Source: Paraphysomonas bandaiensis (Eukaryota > Chrysophyceae). From it: a stretch of 64,000 nucleotides of DNA. Every line of letters starts with the position of its first letter. The stretch's first letter is position 1. Positions 34,441 through 45,361 of the stretch are shown here, in pieces. The stretch covers positions 310,001-374,000 of the forward strand of contig CBFFRP010000406.1 in the NCBI GenBank assembly GCA_965644295.1, given 5' to 3'. Position numbers and translations under genes: made by a program. Under the pieces are notes generated by a model. That model did no database searches, was not told the DNA's origin, and saw only the letters and a list, made by a program, of their open reading frames with translations.

Positions 34441-35505
34441 TTAAACTCGTTGAGCCCCACCTCTCATTGGTGTGCCGCAAGTCTCACACGCAGACGATAT
34501 ACTGCATGTCAGCGATAGGCAGACCGAACACATGTAGGTAAATTCGACTTGCTTATCATGGCAAGAACAAGATGCCTTGAAGTCTACACTCCTCTAGATA
34601 TTAAATAGCATTTAGATGGAGCAAAATAGAAAAAATAAAGGCACCTGTACAGGGCTGCGTAAATGTAGTCTACAGGAAGGACTGGGTAGAATATGCGTCG
34701 CCAACATCTGCAGTAGAGAATGTTCATCTGCTAATCTCTGGTAGACTCCCCCGGTAAGGAAACTCGCCTGTTGTAAAAACGAAGAGTCTTGCTCGCGCAT
34801 CACCACAGAGTCCACAGGTACACCGAATTTCTGAGCACTACAAATAGAGCGTTAGTCCCCAACACATGGCGGAAATCTACTACTGAACCTGAATATACAG
34901 TTCATCAGTGAATTATACGTGTCAGGCAAATCAGGTGACAACTGAAATACTAATATCTTAGATTCAACTTGGGGGGTTATTATTTTCCTTCTGTTGATGA
35001 CTGCAGAGAGCTCTTTAGATGTAAACTTTTCAATGCACTGGAACTTACCGCAAAGTGCTTGTGACAACGCCTGTGCAAGTGATCTATCTCTGGAAGATGA
35101 ATTGTCCATAACACTTCCGCCACTAACAGAACTCAAACAAGCCATAAGACTATGGACTAAGTCACTTGTAACAGTAGCGGGATTAGGAATATAGGCATCG
35201 AGACTGCTGTTTTGAATGTTCACTTCGGAGGGAAACAAAACAGAGCTGTCAGGTACTCCAGATGATATCACAGAGAGCATGTTATCCCTGTTCATAGCAA
35301 TGTGCATGCTGCAGTATAGGGTCACTGCCCTGACGAAATCATCAAAACTCAATGTGGTGCTCGTACTCACTGAACTACGAAATTTCCAAAGTGTGACATT
35401 GAAATCAACAATTATAACTTGCAGGACTGGTTTTTCTTCCATTATTCGCTCACAATGAAGGAGCTCGTGAGTTGCAGTAACTTGGGCGGGCTGTCCTTCA
35501 AACAA
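34441..35505 (-). CDS. GTF2H3: TFIIH subunit p34 / Tfb4
   Basis: Core structural subunit of TFIIH, acting in RNA polymerase II initiation and nucleotide excision repair in the nucleus, where it pairs with p44. Exons on the minus strand: 35505-35049, 35000-34889, 34837-34645 and 34593-34441 (introns 48-51 nt), about 304 residues, or 283 if translation starts at the second ATG (35442), which fits the family better. The first exon has the vWA-like start VLQVIIVDFNVTLW and the AMNRDNMLSVIS strand. Exon 3 has SFLQQASFLTGGVYQRL, matching LLQQA-x-x-TGG-x-Y. Exon 4 encodes the C-terminal C4 zinc finger: VDFKASCSCHDK, then YMCSVCLSLTC, then CETCGTPM. It is divergent from the PIH1 gene. Confidence 0.93.
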
Positions 35506-35892
35506 TGCCTAGAGAGAACAACTAGAGTACAGTCCTCTGCTGTGTGCAGCAGTGTATGCCCCTTTAGGGGCTCATCGTAGTGCGTGTAGTATACAGCAGT
35601 GTACTACACAGCACAAAACGTATACCGGTATACCATGATATACGGCGGTACACCTCTGTACACATAGAGGGTAGAGGCATGGAGCGGTTTCTCTATATGG
35701 TTGATGTATATACAGTATACTGCTGCTGTGTACGTACAGAGTATACATATATGTGTGCAGATGATTCCACATCTCATTGCCACAAGATTGCCTAGACTAG
35801 CAGAATTTGTAAAGCAGGTGCTTGCAGAGACTCGTTGATTGCATTGATAGAATTCAGATTTCGTGCTTTGCTCTATCTTTTCAGTCATAAGA
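35506..35892. promoter_or_regulatory. Shared 5-prime region of a divergent gene pair, with GTATAC palindromes
   Basis: Between the TFIIH p34 start (minus) and the PIH1 start (plus). It has the exact 14-bp palindrome GTATACCGGTATAC at 35620-35633, followed by ATATACGGCGG. A GTATACAGCAGTG lies at about 35589, with its reverse-type partner CAGTATACTGCTGCTG near 35712. The arrangement points both ways, fitting a bidirectional promoter. Confidence 0.5.
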
Positions 35893-37903
35893 ATGGCAAC
35901 TGGACAACCATCTGCGGAGGAGAGTGAGAGGATGATGAAGTTCTTAACTGATATGGAGGAACTCCAAAGAACAGATCCTGAAGGTTTTTCGAAGCTATTG
36001 GATTCGATGGGTTTAGGAGCTGCTGAGGGGGACAAGCAGGAGGCCAGTATGGGGCGAAGTGCAGTGATAGACGCCATTGCTCAACTCCGAGCATCTAAGA
36101 ATAGCGGTGTGAATGCAGACATTGAGCTTCCCGATGGAAACACATTGTCTTCCACTGGTGTGAAGAGTAAGGTAACGCATATAGCTGTGAATGTGCGCTT
36201 GTTGATATCACTCTTCAGCAAAAAGGGATACAAATTACTCCAGAGCCCGGGTTCACTGTCAAAACTAAGAACCAAAGCGGTTCGAAGGTTAGTAACTATT
36301 AGAATGCACCAAGTTAAGATAAGTTTTAGTTTTGCTAGATTTTCATAAATGTGTGCCAGCATGCTGAGATTGCTGTGCCTGCCATAAAAAAACGGCTAAA
36401 TGCAGAGGGAGAAGAAGTAGAGGGCATGAATATCCCTCTCAGTGCGGGTCCTGCGCGACTGGGAAAAGATAAAAGCGGGGTAGATTGCAGCATTTATGAT
36501 GTGATTGTAAATCCCCAGGTTATTAAGGACGTGCTGGCGGACCCCACTGGACAGCATCGAGACTTCATTTGTCAGTTGACCATCCAGAGTATTGAACAGA
36601 AGTACTCTGTAGTCTTGGACAAGCGCTACAAGTTACCGAAGATCCGCTACATGGGTGAAGTTGTACCTCAGATGATTCAGGATAGGAAAAACATGCCCAA
36701 TATAGAGGAGGTATCAGGGACCTCAAGCAATAAGAAAAAGGACGGCAAGGGCCGATCAACAGCAAAGCAGAGTAAGGTGGAAACAAAACGCGTCCAGGAG
36801 CCAGACAAGGAGTTAGAGGTTACGCAATACTGGAGATATGACAGCGGAGAAGAGGTGAAGGTGGTAGTTGAAGAAAGCCAGAGTGGATTGGGCGTTCGGG
36901 TTTATCGGGAGCCTCTTGCCGTTCCTGATGATGGAGTTACGCACCTTGTAGTTAAGGCAGTTCTGGATGTTAAGGATTCTCTTAGTACTGATAGCATATC
37001 CATTGCCCTTTCTGCATATAAACTTCAAGTTAAGGTGCCTGGATATACATCCCTCTCACTCTCGTTACCATGCGCTGTCATCTGCACCGACTTAGATGAA
37101 TCTCAAAATACAGATAGTACGCCTGTGAGTCAGATGTGTCGCATGGAGGGTTATACCCGATTGCTGTGTTTGTGCATAACCCTACCAGTAGACCGCACAC
37201 CCTGGAGCGCTGCTCCTGATCCTGGATCGAAGCCATGGATGATTGCTGAAGCACTGAGAGGATCGGACGTTGGCAACAGAGGTGGTGGAGCAGGAAGTTC
37301 TGTAGAGACCCAGAGAAATGATAGCGAGTACCCTGAAGACAAATTTCACATCCAACTCCCAGATAATGTAGATAAGTACACGGGAGTAAAGTATGATGAG
37401 GAAGAATTTCCTGAAGACAGATTCCACAAGAACGATGCGGTCTCCCAATACATTATTGATCAGAGGGAAAAAGATGTCAAGGCCAAGTGGGAGAAACATG
37501 AGAAGTATGCACATGCTAAAGTTGCTATATGTACTAATATGGTATGTCAGAGAGAAGGCAGAGAGGGCCAATGACCCTGACGTAGAGTATATCGATGTGG
37601 ATGACTTTAAGTGGGTTACCTGGCGTTTGTACTATCTTATATGATGTGGCTATTGTGTCAGACCTGGTGGAAAGTATGGCCCTGAAGGTTCCAGTGCAAG
37701 TGCTGACTTAGTGGAAGTAAAAGAAGAGCTTCAACGGGCAGCAGGTGTTGTGGCTTCGTCCTTGGAAACAGAGGTAATTTGAGATAGCTCTTAAGATTTC
37801 TTTGCTAATATGTTTATTATAGGAGAACAGGAGCAGCGCCACAGACCAAAAGGGTGGAGTTTTAGGACTGACATCTCAGCTTTGGACTGAATTATTAGAT
37901 TAA
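35893..37903 (+). CDS. PIH1-domain protein (R2TP / dynein-arm assembly factor family)
   Basis: A likely HSP90 co-chaperone adaptor for assembling complexes such as axonemal dyneins or snoRNPs. Six exons: 35893-36171, 36219-36287, 36339-37504, 37551-37610, 37662-37773 and 37823-37903 (introns 46-51 nt), about 588 residues. The PIH1 domain spans about residues 97-230: GIQITPEPGFTVKTK, then across a splice KIFINVCQHAEIAVP, NIPLSAGPARLGKDKSGVDCSIYDVIVNP, FICQLTIQSIEQKY and YKLPKIRYMG. A basic linker is followed by a CS-like beta domain (about residues 260-400) and an acidic, coiled C-terminal tail that ends WTELLD. Which PIH paralogue it represents (PIH1D1, PIH1D2, DNAAF6 or DNAAF2) cannot be decided by eye. 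Confidence 0.88.
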
Positions 37904-38440
37904 TAATATAGCAATCGTAAATATAGTAGTCAGTAGTCAGCACCCAATTTCTTGCATTGTGCACTTTAATGGTAAAATATTTAGCTGTTTTTGGTTCATC
38001 CCTTGAAGGTGTGACACTTGGTAGCTAGTATACTAGTTCGTCGGTGTTGGAATACGTATGTTCCCCATAAATAGAACTGTATTATTCGTTAAATACGATG
38101 AGTCAAAATACTATCTAGCTGTAAAACTGGAGTATCATGACGATTTACACACGGAAATCAGATCAGAATGATGAAATTATGTTGGTGATGAGTATTATGT
38201 GCAATGACACAATAGTTTAAGGTGTAAGCGTGTAAGCAATAATATAATCTATCTAGTATCTAGTCTGACGACTTAACTTTCCATTAGCGATCAAATATAT
38301 AAAGGACAATCGTGGGGAAATTGTTAGGAAGTCATCGTTGAAGCGATTAATTCTATAAACATATTACAAAATACATGCAACAAGTATAATTTTTATATAG
38401 TTAACTTAATAATATACATAATTTGTAACAACCTGAAACC
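37904..38440. other. Convergent intergenic region
   Basis: Between converging 3-prime ends, AT-rich, nothing recognised. Confidence 0.5.
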
Positions 38441-39260
38441 TTAAGATGAAAGAATGGCAGGTATTATCAGTACAGCGATAATGAAGTATGCCGTCGTGGC
38501 GATAACAAAAACACCGTGGACATACAACACAACTAAGAACATCCAAAACGCGAGCAAGTTTCGTTTTCCAATACATTTCCCAGTAAAGGGGCAGTGGTGA
38601 TCCAGCTACAATAAGAATTGTTGTCACACAATGATAAAAACAATATAATGGATAAGTACCTTATCCACACAAACAGCGCACTGATAGCAATGTCTCGCCG
38701 AATGTGGTCGTTGTATACGGCACTGATTGCATTCATATGTAACAGGCGATGGCTCCATCGAAACACTATCAGCAATGTTGCTTTCAATGTCCTCAGATAC
38801 TGAATTAGATGCTTTGAATACAATTCCGGGATCAGAACATGCGGTGTAGGAAAAGGTGATAAGTACAACAACTAATGATGCGATTGCGACGTAGGTCATA
38901 ATACGAGATATTGCTTCAGATACGTATATAATGAAAATAACGGATATGGAAATGATCTCCACGTATGTGGTCAGCATAACCGGCCAGTGCGGTCCCACCT
39001 GAGAAGCGTCAAGAAAATAATATTTAAAATGTACACATACCAATAACTGAAAAGGAAAATATGATTTCTTATATCCGTAGATCAATATGTTGTTTTCAAT
39101 CCAATGTGGCGTGAAATAGAAAACATTGTCGTTGACCAAATCCTGAATACATAAGTGAGATACACGTATGTGAAGTGTCTCGCATATCACCCACCTCGCC
39201 ATCAGGAAATTTTTTGACACAGAAACACAAGAGTGATGTAGACGGTGGTTGAATAGACAT
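38441..39260 (-). CDS. DHHC-type protein S-acyltransferase (palmitoyltransferase)
   Basis: Attaches palmitate to cysteines of membrane-associated proteins. Exons on the minus strand: 39260-39195, 39142-39041, 38998-38660 and 38605-38441 (introns 42-54 nt), about 223 residues, at the short end for the family. Order: a short cytosolic N-terminus, two membrane segments (about residues 60-105), the Cys-rich domain YECNQCRIQRPHSARHCYQCAVCVDK, then after a splice LDHHCPFTGKCIGKRN with the catalytic DHHC cysteine, and two more membrane segments to the end. The C-terminus stops right after TM4, so the usual TTxE and PaCCT regions are missing. An in-frame ATG at 39281 would add seven residues. Confidence 0.92.
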
Positions 39261-40020
39261 GATAAGAATACTCTGACGCAACTAGAAGTTATAATTCTGA
39301 TAATTAATCAGTTATTGTATCAGCCATTAGATTTGTGGGGGGGTTAATGAGCCTAGACAACAATGGAGCTGCAATCAATACAACTCAATATAAGAAAGAG
39401 ATCTAGTAATATTTCTGTGTTGTGAGGAATTGCAATCTACTGCAACATCATCCATGCATAGTCTTCAACAATGAGATGCTGGGCTGTGTGGTGGTATGCT
39501 TCCTGTATCGGCATCCTTGTATATTTTTGTTGAAAGATGCCTCTAATATTGAGACAACAATTGTCTGTATTTCAGCCGTAGTTGTATTTCAATAATATAG
39601 AAGAGTTTTGCCTCAATATATTCCCGAAAAATGAGATATACGCCGATAGATACTGATATCATACCACCACATGCTGCAACTTCAGTTCGATTGTACTCCA
39701 CTGTATACCGTATACACACTGTATACACACTGTTTAATATACATCTCAAAAAACTTTAAAAAACCGTTACACATCCTCATAAGTATTCTAAAATACCCTA
39801 CTTTTTCACCTTATCTTGCACATTTATGTATGAAAAAGGGGCTTTTCATACCTACCTTGTATTCAACGGAATGATCTGGTTAATGGCAGGTTGAAAGCAT
39901 TGATACACTTATTTATCGACACAGGCGTGGCTGTGATATATTTGTTGCCACCAGTTCAAGAAACTCAAAATCCATCAAACGAATTTGAAATATTTCTTCT
40001 TTCCTTCCTGTGAATTTGCA
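39261..40020. promoter_or_regulatory. Shared 5-prime region of a divergent gene pair
   Basis: Between the DHHC start (minus) and the laminin-IV protein start (plus). At 39701-39732 are CTGTATACCGTATACACACTG and a second GTATACACACTG, matching the recurrent palindromic motif. Promoter role is inferred. Confidence 0.4.
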
Positions 40021-41569
40021 ATGTTTTATAAAGCTGCTGTGTGTTTGTTGGCTGCTGCGCATTATTTTGCAGCTGAAGGTGTGTCTCACCATACAATATA
40101 CAAGTAGTTTGGTATCTGATTTTTTGTCAATAGTGCCATTGTCTATTCATGATTTAGTTGCGGTTGAATCTGCTGGAGATGCTGTTATAAGGTTAAAAGG
40201 CTATGACTTGGATGGGGACAAAGTACAGTGTTGCAACTATTTATGGAACACGTTTAAATAATTTTCACAGCTATCGTACAGTATTCTTTCTGGGCCTACA
40301 TCGGGAAAGTTGTTTCAGCTTTCTCAGGTGTATAGCAAGCACGGCTACGACCCAAAAGCGGGGGTACATATTACGAGTGGCCCTGTCAGTGTCACAGGGT
40401 CCAGGAACAGAGTGTACTACTCCAGACCAACTCCTGATTCGGCGTCAAATTCAAAGGTAGGGTGTGTGAAATTGAAAACGTTGGTACTCAGGGACTAATG
40501 GCATTTTTAGTGGGGATCATTTGAATACACTGTTAGCGATGGACGCACTGAATCGAAAGTAGGTCATGTGACACTAGTTCCACCCACAGGTGCTCTCGTA
40601 GGCAGCAGCTTCTTCCTCAACAACGAAGGCTGGACAGTTGTTGGCAACACAGCCTCATCGGCATCTGCTGTGTTCGAACCTTACAATAGGGGATCACTAT
40701 TGAGTCGATACATTTCTGCCACGGACGATAAGTTGAGTGTAGAGAGTGATGGAAGAAACGATGAGGCGCTGTGGTTTTTCAAGGTATATGAATATACGCA
40801 AAGTTTTTAGTCTGTTGATCCGAGTGTGTTGAGATCTACATCTACATGCCTATCTAATGCCTATCTATTGCTTCGTGAGTACAGGCCCCGTCTTCCTATC
40901 ACGGCAATCATGGAATTGCCTATGGCGGGCACATGAGCTTCACTATGGCAGCCTTTTCAGGAGATTTTAACAACATCAACGACCAGGTAGTACCTTATGT
41001 ATTGTTGTATGTGGTGTATAGCACTGTTTGAGTTTTCGCTCACACATATATTCAGGCAAACTTAATCGAGCTGGAGTGTGCTGAATGCGTTGGTCCTGTG
41101 AACAGAGGAATCAAGCTAGTATACCCCCTCTCCTTGGCTCTTCAGTCAACTCCTTTTACAGGTACTAAACCGTAACATATACTATCCGTGCACATTTCCC
41201 TTACTTCTTCTTGTTTGTGTGTTTCTTTCCACATGATCAGGTGCTGCCACCAATTTCCGAGTGAAACTTCTCGAGTCATCAGGGTGGCTAAAAGATCCAC
41301 AAAACACCCTCCTTGAGTGGGAAGCTCCGTCGCAATGTGATATGATTCAGACCCTTTCTAGACTATCTTCTGTTAAAATTCTTGGAGATTTTTCGAAGTG
41401 GTTCGAAACGATGGCATTAGATGACGTTATTATATCAAATCTTAAAGGTTAGTTGTGATTACTTGTATTTATTACTGAATTAAATATTATTTCGGGGTTT
41501 ACAGCTCAGATTCCAGTGTGTGCAATGCATCGAAGTGACGCCAGTGTCTGCACATGCGATAGCGAGTAG
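40021..41569 (+). CDS. Secreted protein with a cadherin-like and a laminin IV-A (laminin B) domain
   Basis: Eight exons: 40021-40078, 40134-40222, 40271-40456, 40511-40783, 40885-40986, 41056-41161, 41241-41447 and 41505-41569, about 361 residues; introns 48-101 nt. A signal peptide covers residues 1-19. Next is a cadherin-like beta domain: VESAGDAVIRLKGYDLDGDKLSYSI, G-x-L, and a closing FEYTVSDGRTESKVGHVTL. The laminin IV-A pattern follows: LWFFKAPSSYHGNHGIAYGGHMSFTM, LIELEC, FRVKLLESSGWL, and LSRLSSVKILGDFSKW...DVII. The last 20 residues are Cys-rich (CAMHRSDASVCTC), as if starting an EGF-like module, but the ORF ends. There is no membrane anchor. Likely an extracellular matrix or cell-coat protein. 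Confidence 0.8.
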
Positions 41570-41997
41570 ATACTGAATAAAGTGTATCGATGTCGTAGCA
41601 TGTGGTATCTTGTGGTTGAACTGATTACTTGTTCGTTGTTGAAATGTGATTAGATATCTGGCATTATGTTGAGAGTATCACTATACAATGATCACATTAG
41701 TGACAGGGTACAAAATGTGTATAATTTACCTGTTGTAGGGTATAATGATTTTATTTTTACATCTCTAGTGAAATGAGTATTTCGATATCATTGTGACCAG
41801 TCACATATTTAGCTGTAGTGGATATTGCGATGGTTTTATGCATCAATACTTATTTCCGGCCAATACAGACACAAGACGACAAATATAGAAGAATATGTAA
41901 AATTTCCCTCTGGAAGTTGCTTGATGGATGATAGACTAATATATTGCTATTTTAGAGTTAAAAATTTCAGTAATTACCAAAAACATATACTTTAGAA
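41570..41997. other. Intergenic region before the hAT element
   Basis: AT-rich, no gene recognised; ends in the 8-bp direct repeat flanking the transposon. Confidence 0.5.
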
Positions 41998-43338
41998 CAG
42001 GATTGCGCAACAATTAATTGGTGACAGGTGTCCAACAATAATAATTGCAATTAATTGGCAATAATTTCCAATTAATTGCCTTTAACTTTATTGATAGATT
42101 TTAGAATATCTTTCTGTGTTGGAAATTGCTCATTTTAAGCTAGATCACAGAGAGAATTTGTCGTAAGACTAGATAGATTACACAAAGTTGTGATAAACAA
42201 CTCTAACTCATTTAATCCACGCAGCCATAATATCCTACATATGCGAACCTTTCGTTACTGAACATATCTTGAAAGATCAAGCTATTTCAGTTTCTCAATA
42301 TCATCACAGCGTTTGTACATCAATATATTTCACTGTATTCTTGTACATTGTCTTCAAGTGACATACTGAATATACTAGAATAAGATCCATATTCTAATAT
42401 TCTGAACTATATTCTCATCCCAAAGAAACACTAACATTTTCACATTTCAAGATGTCTAGGTTTATTCGCTTGCCAAAATCTAGTCATAGCAATCTTAGCT
42501 CTGCTAAACAACCTCTCATAAACATTGGTAGTGCTATACGAATACTTCATGCAACGATATCGTGTTGGAAGTTTGATGAGTGCTTTTTGGCGCTTTTGGT
42601 TGTCGTTAAGTAAACGAATGGCGTCGTCTTCCTCACTTTTTCAAGTTCACCTTCGTGTGCAGGTACATCATTTATCAAAAAGCGTCGCACCTCTGCTTTT
42701 TCAGCTCGTTTCTGTTCGTCTTCCCTACCGCGCTAAATTTTGACTACTGCTCTATCGAATCTACTTTTGAATAATTTCCGCGTCAGCGCCCAGGTGAAAT
42801 TTCATCCCAGGGTACTTACTAATTAAATCATCAAATTTGTTTATTCGATGCCATCCTGTTGAATAAATAAGAATGATAAGTATGGCTATCCAATGCTTCT
42901 AGTCCATTATTGTTGAACACACACACATACTTCTCTTCCTCTGATAGTGGTACCTATCGGATACACTTAAAACGTCATTTACCCAACTGTAATTGAATAT
43001 TTCGAAGTAGTTGAATATGCTGTCACATTATATGCTATGTATCTAGACGATTGTTATGGAAGTGCTTAATTTGTTCTTTCCCAATGCTCTTTGACATGAT
43101 CTCTTGCATGTTGAGGTTAAAGTTTATACTAACGTTAATTACGATTAATAAAATGGTAACGTAACTGTGCACATGCATCCATACTACTATGCTAACATAT
43201 AATGGGTGTGTACCTAAGATCAGTAGCAAGATATCGTAAGAAGCCATATATATTTTAGCCAGCCAATTAGTTGGCAACAATTACCAATAATAATTGAAAT
43301 TATCACTCTCAAAACCAATTAATTGTTACGCAAGCCTG
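41998..43338 (-). mobile_element. hAT-family DNA transposon with intact ends (defective inside)
   Basis: 1341 bp. The left end starts CAGGATTGCGCAACAATTAA and the right end is the reverse complement of CAGGCTTGCGTAACAATTAA, giving about 24-bp terminal inverted repeats with two mismatches. An exact 8-bp target duplication CTTTAGAA flanks it at 41990-41997 and 43339-43346, the hallmark of hAT elements. On the minus strand near 42800-42480 are transposase remnants: LINDVPAHEGELEKV, RLLNDNQKRQKALIKLPTRYR, and ERLFSRAKIAMTRF, the last from the C-terminal dimerisation domain. Stops and frameshifts break the reading frame and most of the catalytic region is missing, so it could move only with help from another copy. 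Confidence 0.85.
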
Positions 43339-43379
43339 CTTTAGAACGATGACATTGTTAGTAGGAGACAACAGAACAA

Positions 43380-43870
43380 AGCCTCAACAAAGTCTGACCG
43401 CACCTTTTCGTGCTGTTCTGGGGGATAAGTACCGGAGAGCTTTCTCCGGGAAATTAACACGAGCCACATATGTAGTCAGCGGATAATTTTTTGCCAACTC
43501 AAGGCCAAATGCTTGTGTGGTACAATGGACATTAATATAAGAGTAAAGAGTATCACTTGTGTCTTGTGTAGACATCTTTGGGCCTTGATGAATAAACAGG
43601 CATCCGGGAATGACCCCTCCTCAAGAGCATTCGGGGTATTGGGCTGCCTACTGAAGTCAAGCATCCGGGCTGTTCACCTCAAGGACTCAAAAATCCTGAA
43701 GTTAGCAGATGTCAGGTATATCAACATTCTGCTTGTCCACTACGTTTGCTTTGATTGATAGATACATAGTAGGATATCAGAGTTAAGCACTAGTTAGTTA
43801 ACTTGCAATGCTAAATTAGTTCTAACTCTTATTGATAATAATAAGACATTCACTACTACGGTACATCCTG
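43380..43870 (-). repeat. Dispersed repeat A, copy 5 (near full length)
   Basis: From GCCTCAACAAAGTCTGACCG to AATAAGACATTCACTACT, collinear with copy 4. It begins only about 35 bp beyond the hAT target duplication. It carries the hairpin-forming CGGAGAGCTTTCTCCG segment. Confidence 0.8.
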
Positions 43871-44446
43871 ATATCTTGTTAAACTCTATAGCATTGTGTT
43901 CTCCAATGAGATCATGCAATTCTTGGACATTTCACAGATCATTATTTGATAACATAACGTGTATACATTATCAAAGCGTTGAGGTCGTTCTTCTGCCTGA
44001 TTTAAAGACATACAGTGTCTGTATCTTTTACTCAGAAGTGCCTATGCACTTCGACTTCGACGACGAATCAGGTCAAACTGATATGATTTGCTCATATGTA
44101 GAGCCACTCTGGGTGTGGAACTATCACTCATACGTTAACTCGAATCAATTGATTTAATATTGTGTGAGCTTTTGGATTTAAAGCAAGAACTGTGAATCAT
44201 GTTCACAATCCAGTGAGTTATTCCAGAGGGGATTCAATGTTTTCCGGTTTTCGAGCTATAAATCGCATTATTTTCCCTAAAAATTGTGTTTCTGATTGTT
44301 GACCATGAAAATGAGTTTCTGGCTGAATGTTGAGCGACCGGCCCATTAACACTGAGCTCAGCGACGAGGGATTACATATAGTAATATCAGTTATAGTATT
44401 ATACAATCCCTTTAATTAAGCTCTTGGGGAAGGGTATCTTTCTGCA
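43871..44446. other. Upstream region of the Cys-rich gene
   Basis: A 93-codon ORF at 43876-44157 shows no recognisable domain and overlaps the end of a repeat, so it was not called. AT-rich otherwise. Confidence 0.4.
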
Positions 44447-45361
44447 ATGGGACGGATGTATTACGCTTTCTGGGTGACATTTGTCCTTGCACGAACGCCA
44501 TGTCTCTTTAGCCAGAATGAGTGTTATTTAACAGAAAGGTTTGCGAATGAAATAGTCGTGTTTTGTCGTGATTTTGTTTACAGTCCACCGAGGGCAAAGG
44601 GAATTGCCATCAGCTTCTGTGAAAGCATGTCCCCAAACGAAAACTGTTGTGTACCTGCTTTTGACGAAGAAATGAGAGAAGAATTTAACTTACTCACTGG
44701 GACATCTGATTTGTGTGTGTCCACTGTGACAGAATCTAAGCTGGCGCTGCATTTCTGGTTTTGTTTTGGATGTTCTGATCAGCAGGTACGACTTTGGCTT
44801 ATTTTATCGTTATGCCTACCTCATCTGTGGGCAGCCTAAAGCGTTGGAGCATAAGGGCACCGTCAATGACGACGATGGTGGTCCATACGAACAGTATGAA
44901 ATTCATGTATGCTCCGATTTTGCAAAACTTCTCTACCCAGAGAACTTCGACGACTGCGGACTCATCATCCCTGGTGAAAGAGGGAACATATGCTCTGATG
45001 ATGACACTGTAATGCCTTCTACATATTGGGGAAAAGGAAAGGATGGAGCGGAAAATTTTTTGAACGATGACGTTGGAGGCAAGCCACCTTTATTTACAGA
45101 TGGTGATACAGAGAAGTTTAAAGTCGTGGTAAGGAAAAGGCGTCGTTGTCCGAAATGACAGTGCATACATATCTGAGCGGGTGGTGTACATTTTATTTTT
45201 ACATACTTCTTATATTAATATTCACTAACGTTGGTGCATGTATTCAGATTGACGATTCAGAGGGATGCTACAGGAGTGGAGGGAGCATGCTCTGTATGTC
45301 GTGGGGTGTAATAATTTTGTCTCTGTTACTAGTTATTTCTGTAGATATAGTTGTAGTTTAA
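44447..45361 (+). CDS. Cys-rich ectodomain protein with C-terminal membrane anchor
   Basis: Exons 44447-44785, 44835-45128 and 45248-45361 (introns 49 and 119 nt) give about 248 residues. It has a signal peptide (residues 1-20), an ectodomain with about a dozen cysteines, and a C-terminal hydrophobic helix (MSWGVIILSLLLVISVDIVVV) with no cytosolic tail. It is therefore either a type I anchor or a GPI-signal-like end. The ectodomain pattern NCCVPAFDEEM, FCFGCSDQQ, IHVCSDFAKLLYP and FDDCGLI is reminiscent of folate-receptor-like Cys-rich domains found in many protists, but I cannot confirm this. The splice at 44786 joins CSDQQ to PKALEH. Function unknown. Confidence 0.65.

Noticed and set aside
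43876-44157. 93-codon ORF before the Cys-rich gene
   Set aside because: Adjoins a repeat A end, has no signal peptide or domain, and does not splice sensibly to the next gene.
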